Below, in pieces: positions 8,749 to 17,307 of a stretch of DNA of 64,000 nt. This DNA comes from JAZBPO01 sp963691775 (GTDB lineage: Bacteria; Pseudomonadota; Gammaproteobacteria; Pseudomonadales; Azotimanducaceae): the NCBI GenBank assembly GCA_963691775.1, contig OY829369.1, forward strand, positions 4,030,001 to 4,094,000, given 5' to 3'. The notes under the pieces are model-generated. The model was not told the origin of the DNA. It saw only the letters and a program-made list of their open reading frames with translations, and ran no database searches. Made by a program: the position numbers and the translations under genes. Every line of letters starts with the position of its first letter. The stretch's first letter is position 1.

Positions 8749-9873
8749 CTATGCCGCGCCGTCGAGAAGTGCCTTGAAGCCGGCGGGCGCGTAGGGGCCG
8801 ACGACGATCTGTTCGAAGACGCCGACCCCCGTGCGTTCCCCGTCCGTTGCCCGCACCACCTGTTGGGTGTGCAGATTTTCCGGCGCGAGGGGGTCGAGCT
8901 GATCGGGCCAGAAAGACTCGGCGCCGGTCGCGAGCTCGCCCTTCCACATGCCCTGGCCCCATTCGGGATGCATGTAGCCGAGACCTTTCATCTGGAACTT
9001 CAGCGTCGGCTCCAGACTGATTGTGCGCAGCGGTCCTTCGAGCGGAACTAGATCGATCTCCACGCCTGATGCGAGACGGGTGCCGCGCTCGTAGCGGATG
9101 CGGTGACGGGCAGTTGCCATGTGAATACTGGTCGCATCGGCCTGCTCGGGAATCGCGGCCTCCTCGGCATAGAGCGGGGCGGTGAGTCCTTCGCGCACGA
9201 ACGGCTCACCGTCTGGCCCGTCGAAGAAGATGGCGTGGCTGACGTGATCTTCCCAGAACAAAGGCGCCCACATGAACGCGATCCCACGCCGAGCGTGGGG
9301 TGCACCGCCGCTCTCTGGTTCGCCGACGCTGCGCACGCCCCAGGAGCGATCTTTGGTGCCGTGGGCGTCCGTCCCTCGGACCTCGATGCGCCCGTCGGGA
9401 TGGCTGACCCAGCCTTCCCAGAAACCGAACTGATCGAAGCGGGTCGCGTCCATGGTGGCGCGAGTGCCTGTCCACAGGGTCTGTCGCGCCTCCTGGATGC
9501 CTGCGGTCCGTGCCGAGAAAGTGAGATCGCAGGCGATCCCTGAGCCATCGTCCTCGAGAATGACACGGGTGCGGCGAAGCGGCGCAAGCACCTCGATGCG
9601 CATCGGTCCTACGGACATGTCGCTGCGCTCGGCTGGCGCTCTGCGCGAGCCGTAGAAGCAGTGTTGGCGGCCGCCCGCCGTCACCACTGAGAAGGCGGCA
9701 TCGAGCACGCCGCGGTGCGGATACACGGCCATGCCGATGCCGAAGTACCAGGCGCCGTCTGCGTCGTAGCCGTTGAACCAGGTTCGGTCGTACACGTTGC
9801 GGTCGCTTGTTGCCGGGTAGGCTAGAGGCAGCGGAGTCTGGTGGATCGGGTAGTCGTCCATCTTGTTCAGCAC
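8749..9873 (-). CDS. Conserved protein resembling AttH/CrtC-like lipocalin-fold proteins
   Basis: A 374-residue protein without signal peptide or membrane segment, rich in predicted beta strands. GTKDRSWGVRSVG near the middle resembles the G-x-R-D-x-S-W-G-x-R motif of AttH, carotenoid hydratase CrtC-like and related lipocalin-fold proteins; this is a motif-level resemblance only. The GTG at 9873 is chosen because AAGGGAG precedes it and the upstream gene ends 13 bp earlier; an ATG at 9861 is an alternative. It is last in a three-gene unit with a PPOX flavoprotein and a TauE-type transporter. I cannot name a substrate; hydrophobic terpenoid- or steroid-like compounds would fit the family loosely. 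Confidence 0.6.
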   Translation of the reverse strand: MLNKMDDYPIHQTPLPLAYPATSDRNVYDRTWFNGYDADGAWYFGIGMAVYPHRGVLDAAFSVVTAGGRQHCFYGSRRAPAERSDMSVGPMRIEVLAPLRRTRVILEDDGSGIACDLTFSARTAGIQEARQTLWTGTRATMDATRFDQFGFWEGWVSHPDGRIEVRGTDAHGTKDRSWGVRSVGEPESGGAPHARRGIAFMWAPLFWEDHVSHAIFFDGPDGEPFVREGLTAPLYAEEAAIPEQADATSIHMATARHRIRYERGTRLASGVEIDLVPLEGPLRTISLEPTLKFQMKGLGYMHPEWGQGMWKGELATGAESFWPDQLDPLAPENLHTQQVVRATDGERTGVGVFEQIVVGPYAPAGFKALLDGAA

Positions 9874-9886
9874 GTTCGGCGCTCCC

Positions 9887-10324
9887 TTAGCCTGGTATCG
9901 ATTTCGCGTAGTCGACCGTGAGCCAGCGCTCAGGTCGGATCGCAACGCGCAGTTCGTCCCGTCCTTCGGTCGAGGCGGTGTATTGCTCTCCGACGTCCTC
10001 GCCTAGGTAGCGATATGCCAGGGGGCGGATGTCGCGGTCGACATCGCCGGGTTCGATTGCCGCGATACGGCCTTCGACGCTGACGTAGGCGTATGGCATC
10101 TCCTCGCGTTGGGCGACCAGCGTGACCTGCAATCCCACTTCTGCGAGGCGCCCCTTCAGGGAGCTCCGACCGATCACGACAATGATGTCGCCGCCCGGCT
10201 CGTAGGCATACCAGATTGGCGCCGTTAGCGGTGCGCGCTCAGCGCGGGGGATCGACAGAACGCCCACGTGCAAATCCGCGAGAAACGCCATGCGCTCCGC
10301 CTCGGTCATCCTCGTATCGCTCAC
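9887..10324 (-). CDS. PPOX-class pyridoxamine 5'-phosphate oxidase-like flavoprotein
   Basis: A 145-residue split-barrel protein with the order typical of PPOX/F420-type proteins: an N-terminal helix (MTEAERMAFLADLHVGVLSI), the APIWYAYEPGGDIIVVIG strands, SLKGRLAEVGLQVTLVAQ and a C-terminal RPERWLTVDYAK. Such proteins bind FMN, F420, haem or biliverdin and often reduce small molecules. The GTG at 10324 is preceded by GGGGAGG at good spacing; a longer open frame upstream lacks this. It sits 22 nt after the TauE-like gene and 13 nt before the AttH-like gene, suggesting one transcript. Cofactor and substrate are not evident. Confidence 0.78.
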   Translation of the reverse strand: MSDTRMTEAERMAFLADLHVGVLSIPRAERAPLTAPIWYAYEPGGDIIVVIGRSSLKGRLAEVGLQVTLVAQREEMPYAYVSVEGRIAAIEPGDVDRDIRPLAYRYLGEDVGEQYTASTEGRDELRVAIRPERWLTVDYAKSIPG

Positions 10325-10346
10325 AAGCAAGCCTCCCCGGTTGTGC

Positions 10347-11102
10347 TCAGGCGCGGAGCAGCTCCGCGGCGCCGCTGATGGTACACGCGGCGCCGATGGC
10401 GAGGATGATGCGTTCGCTCGCCGCTCTGAATCCGGGTTCGTCAAGGCGATCAAGCAGGCGCGTGCCGATCCGCGTACCGAGCAGGGCGAATGGCACGACT
10501 GCGAGGAACAGCCAACTCGGCGCGAACTCGCTACGCGGGACGCCGTCGCCGAGCAGGATCATGAGCGTGCCGTAGTAGCTGATCTTGGTCAGGTGCCCGA
10601 GGGTCTGAGTAACTGCCTTGGTCGCGACGATTTCGTGGCGCGTGAGTGCGCTGCGGAGGAAGAAGATGTCCAGAAGCGGGCCCGAAGCGCCGGCGAGCAA
10701 TTGCGCCGCCGTGACCGTGAACCCGCAAAGCAGGCCGGATTCAGGTCGCAGCGCGTCCAGTCGCTCGGGGGCCGGGAGTAGGCGACCGGCCCAGGGGAAG
10801 AGGCCGACGAGGACCAGCACGATGCCGCGCTCCGGGACGAACTTGAGCGTCGCGAAAAGTCCGACGCAGAGCGCGGCGCCGATGAGGTAGGGCGGCAGCA
10901 CGCGCCATTGCACGTGGTCTTTCAAAAACCACGCACGCGAACCGTTTGCGCCAGCTTGGGTCACGCCATGAAGCATCATTGCCGTCGGTACGGGCAACAG
11001 CCACGCGAGCAGCGCCATCAGGATCATGCCGCCCGCCATGCCGACAACGCCGGACAGGATGCTGGTGGCGAGAACGGTGATCAGGATCAGGGCTGGAATC
11101 AT
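10347..11102 (-). CDS. TauE/SafE (TSUP) family membrane transporter
   Basis: A 251-residue, strongly hydrophobic protein with about seven to eight membrane segments. The first half contains GVVGMAGGMILMALLAW and the second LLAGASGPLLDIFFLR, the two glycine-rich pseudo-repeats of TSUP permeases. The family exports sulfite, sulfoacetate or other organic anions across the inner membrane. The ATG at 11102 has GGAGG six bases upstream; the frame is open to 11162 without a better site. It is first in the minus-strand unit with the PPOX and AttH-like genes and divergent from the LysR regulator, which probably controls it. The substrate is unknown. Confidence 0.85.
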   Translation of the reverse strand: MIPALILITVLATSILSGVVGMAGGMILMALLAWLLPVPTAMMLHGVTQAGANGSRAWFLKDHVQWRVLPPYLIGAALCVGLFATLKFVPERGIVLVLVGLFPWAGRLLPAPERLDALRPESGLLCGFTVTAAQLLAGASGPLLDIFFLRSALTRHEIVATKAVTQTLGHLTKISYYGTLMILLGDGVPRSEFAPSWLFLAVVPFALLGTRIGTRLLDRLDEPGFRAASERIILAIGAACTISGAAELLRA

Positions 11103-11203
11103 GCAAGGCCTCCGTGGGAACCGGAGTCTGCGCCGCAGCGAAAAGTGAGAAAAGCGATTCAAAAGAATACGATTTAGTCTCCTTTGGAATTATTTGGCCG
11201 CCC

Positions 11204-12061
11204 ATGATCGAGAACCTCGAGACGCTTATCACCCTGTCGAAGACCGGGACCATGCTCGAGACCGCAACGGTGCTGAAGATCTCGCAGTCCGCGGTCAGCA
11301 AGCGCATTGCTGCGCTCGAGCGCCACTACGAGCGTGCACTGATCGAGCGCCATGGGCGCCGCGTTGTCCTCACCGCCGAGGGCACGCGCCTGGTCGAGAA
11401 GGTGACTCCCCTTGTCGTAGAGCTCCGCAGCGTGTTTCTGGAGGAGCCGACGCTCGCTCGGGGAAAGATCATCCTCGGCGTGTCTGAGGCCATCCTCGCG
11501 TCCTGGGGGCCACAGCTGTTCAGTCGTGTGCGTGGGTCGATGCCCGAACTCGAGTTCGAGTTTCATGCGCAGCGTTCGCCGATCGTGCTCGACCGCATCC
11601 GGTCTGGTGAATACATGGCCGGCTTGTGCACGGGCTCGGCCGAAGCGGATACGGATCTCGTCTCTGAGGTCCTGCGTCTCGAGCCCATGGTCATCCTGCC
11701 TTCCGGCCTAGAGGCCGCCCCGGCGCTGGAGGTCGCTGAGCTCCCGGTGATCACGATCGAGAGCCGATCGGGTGCCTGGGCCTCGATCGAGGACGATATG
11801 CGCCGCCTCGGCATTCGCCGTGAGACATCTCTCGAATCGTTCTTTGCTGTTGCGCAGATGGCGCTCGCGGGTTTTGGGCACGGTCTCGTGCCCCGTGGCG
11901 TCGCACGAACGCTTGGCGTCCCCGATGCACGCTGCATCGACCTGGGTCGTCGGGGTCTGAACCGTCCGGTACGCTTCGTCGCCCGCAAATCCATGTTCTC
12001 GCGGCCGCTCGTGCGAAATTTCCATCGCGCGCTCGCCCGTGAGCTCGAAGCGCTCGATTGA
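11204..12061 (+). CDS. LysR-family transcriptional regulator
   Basis: A 285-residue protein. Residues 1-60 form the winged helix-turn-helix (LITLSKTGTMLETATVLKISQSAVSKRIAALERHY), followed by a linker helix and a periplasmic-binding-protein-like effector domain (GKIILGVSEAILASWG onward). Start 11204 gives the usual LysR N terminus, but its ribosome binding site is weak; the frame is open back to 11114. It is divergent from the TauE-PPOX-AttH unit with about 100 bp between start codons, the usual layout for a LysR protein and its target, and 22 nt upstream of the GST gene. Confidence 0.9.
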   Translation: MIENLETLITLSKTGTMLETATVLKISQSAVSKRIAALERHYERALIERHGRRVVLTAEGTRLVEKVTPLVVELRSVFLEEPTLARGKIILGVSEAILASWGPQLFSRVRGSMPELEFEFHAQRSPIVLDRIRSGEYMAGLCTGSAEADTDLVSEVLRLEPMVILPSGLEAAPALEVAELPVITIESRSGAWASIEDDMRRLGIRRETSLESFFAVAQMALAGFGHGLVPRGVARTLGVPDARCIDLGRRGLNRPVRFVARKSMFSRPLVRNFHRALARELEALD

Positions 12062-12083
12062 TGATGGAAAGGAGTACGTCTAC

Positions 12084-13019
12084 GTGGCCGACATGATCCT
12101 GCACCACTACGCCGGTTCGCCCTTCGCCGAGAAGATTCGCGCGATCTTCGGCTACAAGCAGATGTCCTGGGCGAGCGTCGAGACAAGCATGATCATGCCG
12201 CGCCCAGATCTGATGCCCCTTTCCGGGGGCTATCGGCGCGTTCCGGTGGCGCAGGTGGGCGCTGACGTCTTCTGTGACACGCACGTTGTCACCGAATACA
12301 TCGAGCATGCTCATCCGCTGCGCGCGCTCGTACCGGAGGGCTGCGATTGGGCCGTACGCGCGCTGACCGCGCGTGCGGACACGCATCTCTTTCAGGTCGT
12401 CGTAGCGCTCTGTTTCCAGCCGAGCGCGCTGGCGGCGCTGGTGGCCTCGATGGGCGAGGAAATGATGGCGAAGTTCGCAGCGGATCGAGCTCAGCTTGTC
12501 GAAGGCTCCGCTGGCGTGTCGTCGCTCGCGCCGGACGTCGCCGCCACCTATTTTCACGATGAGATGGCGCACCTTGAGGCGCAGCTCGCCGCCGACGACT
12601 GGCTGTTTGCCGGCGAGCCGACGCTCGTCGACTTTGCCGTCTACCACGGCCTGTGGATGCTCTCGAACAACGCCGCGGTCGCGCCCATGCTCACACCCTA
12701 TGCGGCGGTTCGGGGCTGGATGCAGCGCATGGCCGGGCTCGGACACGGTCGACGCGAAGAGATGGCGCCGGAGGATGCGCTTGCGATCGCGCGCGAAGCA
12801 TCGCCGATGACGCTCGAGATCGCCTCCGGCCATCTACCGGAGGGCGTAGACGTTGGCATGAGCGTGAATGTCACGCCCGTGGATTACGGCCTCGTTCCCG
12901 TGGACGGGACGCTCGACTACTGCACGGCGCACGCCTGTGGAATTCGTCGCGAGGACCCGGCGGTCGGTGAGGTCCGCGTGCACTTCCCCCGGAGCGGTTT
13001 TCGCATCGACTGCGCCTGA
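12084..13019 (+). CDS. Glutathione S-transferase-like protein with extra C-terminal domain
   Basis: A 311-residue protein. Residues 1-80 are a thioredoxin-fold GST domain (ILHHYAGSPFAEKIRAIFGYK, then YRRVPVAQVGADVFCDTHVVTEYIE). Residues 90-230 are the all-helical GST C-terminal domain (TLVDFAVYHGLWML). About 75 further residues (VSVTP-like VNVTPVDYGLVPVDGTL, then IRREDPAVGEVRVHFPRSGFRI) are predicted beta-rich and not part of a normal GST. The GTG at 12084 follows AAAGGAG at suitable spacing. It is co-oriented with the LysR gene, 22 nt away. Glutathione conjugation or isomerisation is likely, but the substrate is unknown. Confidence 0.82.
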   Translation: MADMILHHYAGSPFAEKIRAIFGYKQMSWASVETSMIMPRPDLMPLSGGYRRVPVAQVGADVFCDTHVVTEYIEHAHPLRALVPEGCDWAVRALTARADTHLFQVVVALCFQPSALAALVASMGEEMMAKFAADRAQLVEGSAGVSSLAPDVAATYFHDEMAHLEAQLAADDWLFAGEPTLVDFAVYHGLWMLSNNAAVAPMLTPYAAVRGWMQRMAGLGHGRREEMAPEDALAIAREASPMTLEIASGHLPEGVDVGMSVNVTPVDYGLVPVDGTLDYCTAHACGIRREDPAVGEVRVHFPRSGFRIDCA

Positions 13020-13856
13020 TCAGGGCGCGGCGTTGAGGGCCCAATCATAGGCGTCGCGGAAACCTCCGTCGTAGGCGCGCAGGCGTTCGGCGAGCGCAGG
13101 CGCAGCGTGCTCCGCTAGCCATCCGTAGAGGCCCGCGCGACCCTCGGGAAAGTCCGTTCGATACCAGTCAAAGATCGATGACAAATGCAGGCGCGAGCCT
13201 TCGAAACGCACGCCGCGAGGATGATTCACGTAGGCGCCGGCGCCTGCGTCTAGGAGCGCCTCCAGGTTCTTCGCGCTGTAGGCCTCGGCGGCGAGGTTCG
13301 GGCAGCCGATCGATGCACAGTTCACTGCGAAGTGGATACGGGGGTCCTTGAACAGGGGCCGCAGGATCCGGTGTTCGATGTCGTTCAGGGTCAGCGCCAT
13401 ACCGGCTACGGTCACGACCTCACGGTCCCAGGGCCCGAAGCTCAGGAAACCGGAGGAAATCTCGCGGATGCTGTCCACGCTCGGGTGGTCGAGGATCAAT
13501 TGCACGGTCAGAGCGTTGTACAGATTGATCCAGTAAGCCATTTGCGCCTCACGTGAGGCGTCGCGCGGATCGAAGGCTGCCGTCATATCGATCCAGGCGT
13601 CGAGGCGCGCGCGGTCCTCTGCGCTGACGGCCCCGTAGCGGACGAGGTGAACGCCGTTCGGTGCGTCGGTGACGACGTAGTGCGCGAGGAAGCGGTTCCA
13701 CGAGGTGGTGTCGAAGGGGTCACCGCTGCCGGCGGCTGGGCGGAACGCCTCGATTGCGTCCGATTCGTCGAAGGCGGCGTGCGCCGGAACGAGGGCGAGG
13801 CTCAGGCTCAGCAGTGGGGCCAGGAGGATCAATAGGCGCCGGAGTCTGTCGGTCAT
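13020..13856 (-). CDS. DUF547-containing exported protein
   Basis: A 278-residue protein with a Sec signal peptide (hydrophobic core LLILLAPLLSLSLALV, likely cleavage after PAHA). The mature part matches the DUF547 family: QMAYWINLYNALTVQLILDH, the IEHRILRPLF segment, and HFAVNCASIGCPNLAAEAY with paired cysteines. Its biochemical role is unknown; relatives are periplasmic or secreted. Start 13856 is preceded by GGAAGA; an ATG at 13868 is the alternative. Its stop codon directly abuts that of the convergent GST gene. Confidence 0.82.
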   Translation of the reverse strand: MTDRLRRLLILLAPLLSLSLALVPAHAAFDESDAIEAFRPAAGSGDPFDTTSWNRFLAHYVVTDAPNGVHLVRYGAVSAEDRARLDAWIDMTAAFDPRDASREAQMAYWINLYNALTVQLILDHPSVDSIREISSGFLSFGPWDREVVTVAGMALTLNDIEHRILRPLFKDPRIHFAVNCASIGCPNLAAEAYSAKNLEALLDAGAGAYVNHPRGVRFEGSRLHLSSIFDWYRTDFPEGRAGLYGWLAEHAAPALAERLRAYDGGFRDAYDWALNAAP

Positions 13857-13949
13857 CGCGTCTTCCATTTTTCTGTCTTTGCATCGAGTGGGTGCTCAGA
13901 CCCAGGGGCGGTCCGGCAGTTCCCGTACCCGATCACGGCGTCGTACGCC

Positions 13950-15476
13950 TCATGGTTCCCCTCTCGGCACGGGTTCATCGCTGGCGGTTGCTGAAAGTCC
14001 TGCGGTCGGCAGCACCAGCCGCCAGAGCGCCATCCGTTCGCGATCGATCTCCGTAGACACCGTTGGCGCGTCGTTCGCGATCCAGCACGTCTGGGCTTCC
14101 GGGCGCCAGGGTGTCCAGCGTTCATCTGCCGGGCGCCCATCGCGCGCGAATCGCGCCCAGTTCATCACCATTGCACCCGAGAGCTTGAGCGCGCCGGCAT
14201 CATCGCCTGCGAAGCGACTCATACCCGGAGCATCGAGTGTGCCGAAGACGAACGGAATCTCCAGCGCATGACAAGCACCAAGCCGGCCCCGGAGCGCCGG
14301 AGACGGGCGATCGAACCGGTAGACCCAGGTATCGGCCAGAGCCCGAGCGCGTGCCTGGGCAATCGCAATCGCAGGAACGCGATAGTAGAGATCGGTCAGG
14401 ATTGCCGACAGTGCAACGATCGGAGTCGGGTGTTCGCGCAAGTAGGCGTCCACGAGCAAGCGTGCCGCTTCGGCCGGTGCCGCGCTGCGCCCCGTGAGAA
14501 CACGGGAAACGCGTACCTGCGCATCGACCGGGTCGAGGCGCTCTCGAAGATTCACATACAGGCGTTGCTCGTCGCGATTGGTGCCAATGATCATGGGGCG
14601 CGTGCGGTTGATGGGGCGCGCCATGGCGTCGAGCGCTGCATGCTGCACGAGTTCGCCGTCGAGCACGGGCCGCCAGGCGCTGCGGCCGGTCTCTGTCCGA
14701 ACCGCGGCGCCGACACTGCTTTGCGTATCAAGTATTCGCTCGGCGCTTTCCGTACACGGACTCCGGCCGCTTAGAGCCGCAAGAAAACGCGCACGCACTG
14801 CGCGCGCACTGTCAGGGGACTGAAGTCCCCCGGCAGCGCCGGACTGAAGGATGACCGCCTGAAACAGTGTGTCCGCATCGGGCGCGCCCATGAGCGCGAG
14901 GATGCTCATGGCGCCGGCCGACTCGCCGAAGAGGGTCACGCGGGAAGGGTCACCCCCGAAGGCCGAGATATTGGCCTTGACCCAACGTAGTGCCATGAGC
15001 TGATCGCGCAGCCCGAGATTGCTCGCCTCGGCATCGTCCAGATCGTGTAGCCAGCCCAAAGCTCCAAGACGGTAGTCGAGCGTCACCAGGACAACGTCGC
15101 CCTGTCTGACCAGGCGTTCTCCGCGATGGATCGGATCGGCAGCCTGGCCATTGGTAAAGCCGCCGCCGTGAATCCAAACCATGACTGGTCGAGGCCCCTC
15201 CAGCTTCGGCGTCACGATGTTAAGGCGCAGGCAGTCCTCAGATACCTCGGTGACGGGCCGCGTCCCGAGCGCCGGGCCCGGGCGCTGAAGCGGACCGGGC
15301 CCCGGCTGTGTTGCCAGCAGGCGCGCGGCCCAGGGTGCCGGGCGCGAGGGCGGCCGAAGCCGCAGGTGGCCGAGCGGAGGCGCCGCGAAGGGTATCCCGT
15401 CAAAGCGGATCACGTCGCTGCGCGCGTGCCCCTGGACGATGCCGTCGGCGCAGCGGGCGAGGTACTGGCCCGTCAC
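13950..15476 (-). CDS. Type-B carboxylesterase (alpha/beta hydrolase)
   Basis: A 508-residue protein, the full length expected for carboxylesterase/lipase type B. It shows FDGIPFAAPPLG near the N terminus, SEDCLRLNI (79-87), the oxyanion segment WIHGGGF (101-107), nucleophile S186 in LFGESAGAMS, the acid residue in GTNRDEQRLY and a histidine in GACHALEIPFVFG. It should hydrolyse carboxylic esters; no clear signal peptide is present, so it is probably cytosolic. Translation starts at GTG only four bases after the hemH stop, implying translational coupling. Why an esterase follows ferrochelatase is not obvious. Confidence 0.88.
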   Translation of the reverse strand: MTGQYLARCADGIVQGHARSDVIRFDGIPFAAPPLGHLRLRPPSRPAPWAARLLATQPGPGPLQRPGPALGTRPVTEVSEDCLRLNIVTPKLEGPRPVMVWIHGGGFTNGQAADPIHRGERLVRQGDVVLVTLDYRLGALGWLHDLDDAEASNLGLRDQLMALRWVKANISAFGGDPSRVTLFGESAGAMSILALMGAPDADTLFQAVILQSGAAGGLQSPDSARAVRARFLAALSGRSPCTESAERILDTQSSVGAAVRTETGRSAWRPVLDGELVQHAALDAMARPINRTRPMIIGTNRDEQRLYVNLRERLDPVDAQVRVSRVLTGRSAAPAEAARLLVDAYLREHPTPIVALSAILTDLYYRVPAIAIAQARARALADTWVYRFDRPSPALRGRLGACHALEIPFVFGTLDAPGMSRFAGDDAGALKLSGAMVMNWARFARDGRPADERWTPWRPEAQTCWIANDAPTVSTEIDRERMALWRLVLPTAGLSATASDEPVPRGEP

Positions 15477-15480
15477 GGCG

Positions 15481-16569
15481 TCACCCGGTCGCGGCTGCGT
15501 CCACGGCGAGCGCCGTCAGCGGCGGACCGGCGCCGACGGCCGGGTCGGTCTGAAGCGCCCGCGCAAGGAACTCGACCCAGTCCGGGCGTGCGTTCAAGCA
15601 GGGAATGAGGGTGTATCGCGTGCCCCCCGCCTCCTCGAAGATCTCGCGCCCCTCTATGCCGATTTCTTCGAGCGTCTCGAGGTTGTCGGCGACGAAGGCG
15701 GGACACATGACGGCGAGGCGCCGAATGCCCTGGCCCGGCATGGCCTCCAGGGTTTTGTCGGTGTAGGGCTCGATCCACTTGGTGCGACCGATGCGCGACT
15801 GGAAGGAGACGCTCCACCGCTCGCGCGGCAGCCCCAGCGCGGCGGCCACGAGTTCCGAGGTCACGAACGCCTGGTGGCGATAGCAGCGTGAATGGGCGGC
15901 AGGATTGTCGGCCTGGCAGCAGTTCTCGCCTTTCAGACAGTGCTTGCCCGTCGGATCCGTTTTCGAGATGTGCCGTTCTGGCACGCTATGGTAGGAGAAC
16001 AGCAGGTGGTCGTCCTCGTGCAGGTGCTCGCGCGCCGCATTTGCGAGCACCTCGATGTAGCCCGGTTCGTCGTAGAAAGGCGCCATCGGCGCGAGGGTCA
16101 TCGCCAGCTTGTGCTTGCGGATGACGCGCTCCGCTTCGACGATCGAGGTTTCCGACGTCGACATTGCCCAGTGCGGATAGAGCGCCACGAACTCGACGTG
16201 TCGGATGCCATCCGCGGCCATCTCGAGCAGCACCTGTTCGATCGAGGGCGAGGCATAGCGCATGGCCCAGCGCACGGGTGCCTCGATACGAGCATCGAGC
16301 GCCTCGGCAAGCGCCTGCGCGTATACCTTGAGCGGTGAGCCCTCGTCGGTCCAGATGCTCGCGTACGCTTCCGCGCTTCGTTTCGGGCGCGTGCGCAGGA
16401 TGATCGAGACCAGGAGCCTGCGAACCGGCCAGGGAAGGTCGAGCACGCGGCTGTCCATCAGGAACTCATTGAGGTAGCGGCGCACGTCTGCGACCTCTGG
16501 CGAATCGGGAGAACCGAGGTTCACCAGCAGGATGGCGCGGTCCACTGCGGCAGGGGCGGGGTCCGGCAT
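15481..16569 (-). CDS. hemH: Ferrochelatase with a four-cysteine insertion
   Basis: A 362-residue protein, last enzyme of haem synthesis: it inserts Fe2+ into protoporphyrin IX at the inner-membrane face. The N-terminal AILLVNLGSPDSPEVADVRRYL, YPHWAMSTSETS, the catalytic His of SYHSVP (H194), SFQSRIGRTKWIEPYT and CPAFVADNLETLEEI are family hallmarks. Between 208 and 230 there is a cysteine-rich insertion with C211, C217, C218 and C229. Some bacterial ferrochelatases ligate a [2Fe-2S] cluster through such internal cysteines; a cluster here is inferred. It is upstream of the coupled esterase gene and divergent from hisH. Confidence 0.94.
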   Translation of the reverse strand: MPDPAPAAVDRAILLVNLGSPDSPEVADVRRYLNEFLMDSRVLDLPWPVRRLLVSIILRTRPKRSAEAYASIWTDEGSPLKVYAQALAEALDARIEAPVRWAMRYASPSIEQVLLEMAADGIRHVEFVALYPHWAMSTSETSIVEAERVIRKHKLAMTLAPMAPFYDEPGYIEVLANAAREHLHEDDHLLFSYHSVPERHISKTDPTGKHCLKGENCCQADNPAAHSRCYRHQAFVTSELVAAALGLPRERWSVSFQSRIGRTKWIEPYTDKTLEAMPGQGIRRLAVMCPAFVADNLETLEEIGIEGREIFEEAGGTRYTLIPCLNARPDWVEFLARALQTDPAVGAGPPLTALAVDAAATG

Positions 16570-16653
16570 GGGGCATCCGGTGATGACTGCGGGGAGGGTC
16601 GCGGATAGTATCCGCGTCCCTCAGCGATGTCACACCCGAACGGGCCCCCAAGC

Positions 16654-17307
16654 ATGGCTTCAACCGTCATCGTCGACTACGACGCAGGCAATCTTCGAAG
16701 CGTTCAGCGCGCATGCGCAGAGGTCGGACTCGAGGCTGAGATCACAGCTGATCCGCAGCGGGTTGCGCATGCCGATCGGGTGATCTTCCCCGGCGTTGGC
16801 CAGGCTGCCTCCGCGATGGCGACGCTGCATCGCAAGGGCCTCGGCAAGGCGCTTCACGCTGCCCTTGCAGCCGGAACGCCGATGCTCGGCATCTGCCTTG
16901 GCCTGCAAATCTCGCTCGAGCGCTCCGAAGAGGGCGACACGCCGACGCTGGGCCTCATTCCCGGCACGGTGCGCCGCTTTGCGCTCAACGATCCGCGGCT
17001 CAAGGTCCCTCATATGGGTTGGAACTCGATTCGGATACTGCGGACCCATCCCGTACTTGCAGGCATCGCGCCGGATGATGAGTTCTACTTTGTCCATGGC
17101 TACTACACCGAACCGGCGCGGCCCGAAGAAGCGCTCGCCATGGCGGACTATGAGCGCGAGTTCTGCTGTGCCCTCGGCGTGGGCAACTACGTCGGGGTTC
17201 AGTTTCACACCGAAAAGAGCGGCCGGGCGGGACTGGATCTGATCGCGCGTTTTGCGCGCTGGGACGGCGTGTTCAAGGCCTCTGCCGAGGAGCAGACGAC
17301 GTGCTGA
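16654..17307 (+). CDS. hisH: Imidazole glycerol phosphate synthase, glutaminase subunit HisH
   Basis: A 217-residue class-I glutamine amidotransferase. It has VDYDAGNLRSV at the N terminus, PGVGQAASAM, nucleophile C81 in LGICLGLQ, HMGWNSI, FYFVHGYYTEP and the His/Glu pair in VQFHTEKSG. It supplies ammonia to HisF for imidazole glycerol phosphate and AICAR formation in histidine synthesis. Start 16654 aligns with family N termini; an in-frame ATG at 16627 would add nine residues, and neither has a strong ribosome binding site. It overlaps hisF by seven bases. No other his gene is in the window. Confidence 0.92.
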   Translation: MASTVIVDYDAGNLRSVQRACAEVGLEAEITADPQRVAHADRVIFPGVGQAASAMATLHRKGLGKALHAALAAGTPMLGICLGLQISLERSEEGDTPTLGLIPGTVRRFALNDPRLKVPHMGWNSIRILRTHPVLAGIAPDDEFYFVHGYYTEPARPEEALAMADYEREFCCALGVGNYVGVQFHTEKSGRAGLDLIARFARWDGVFKASAEEQTTC

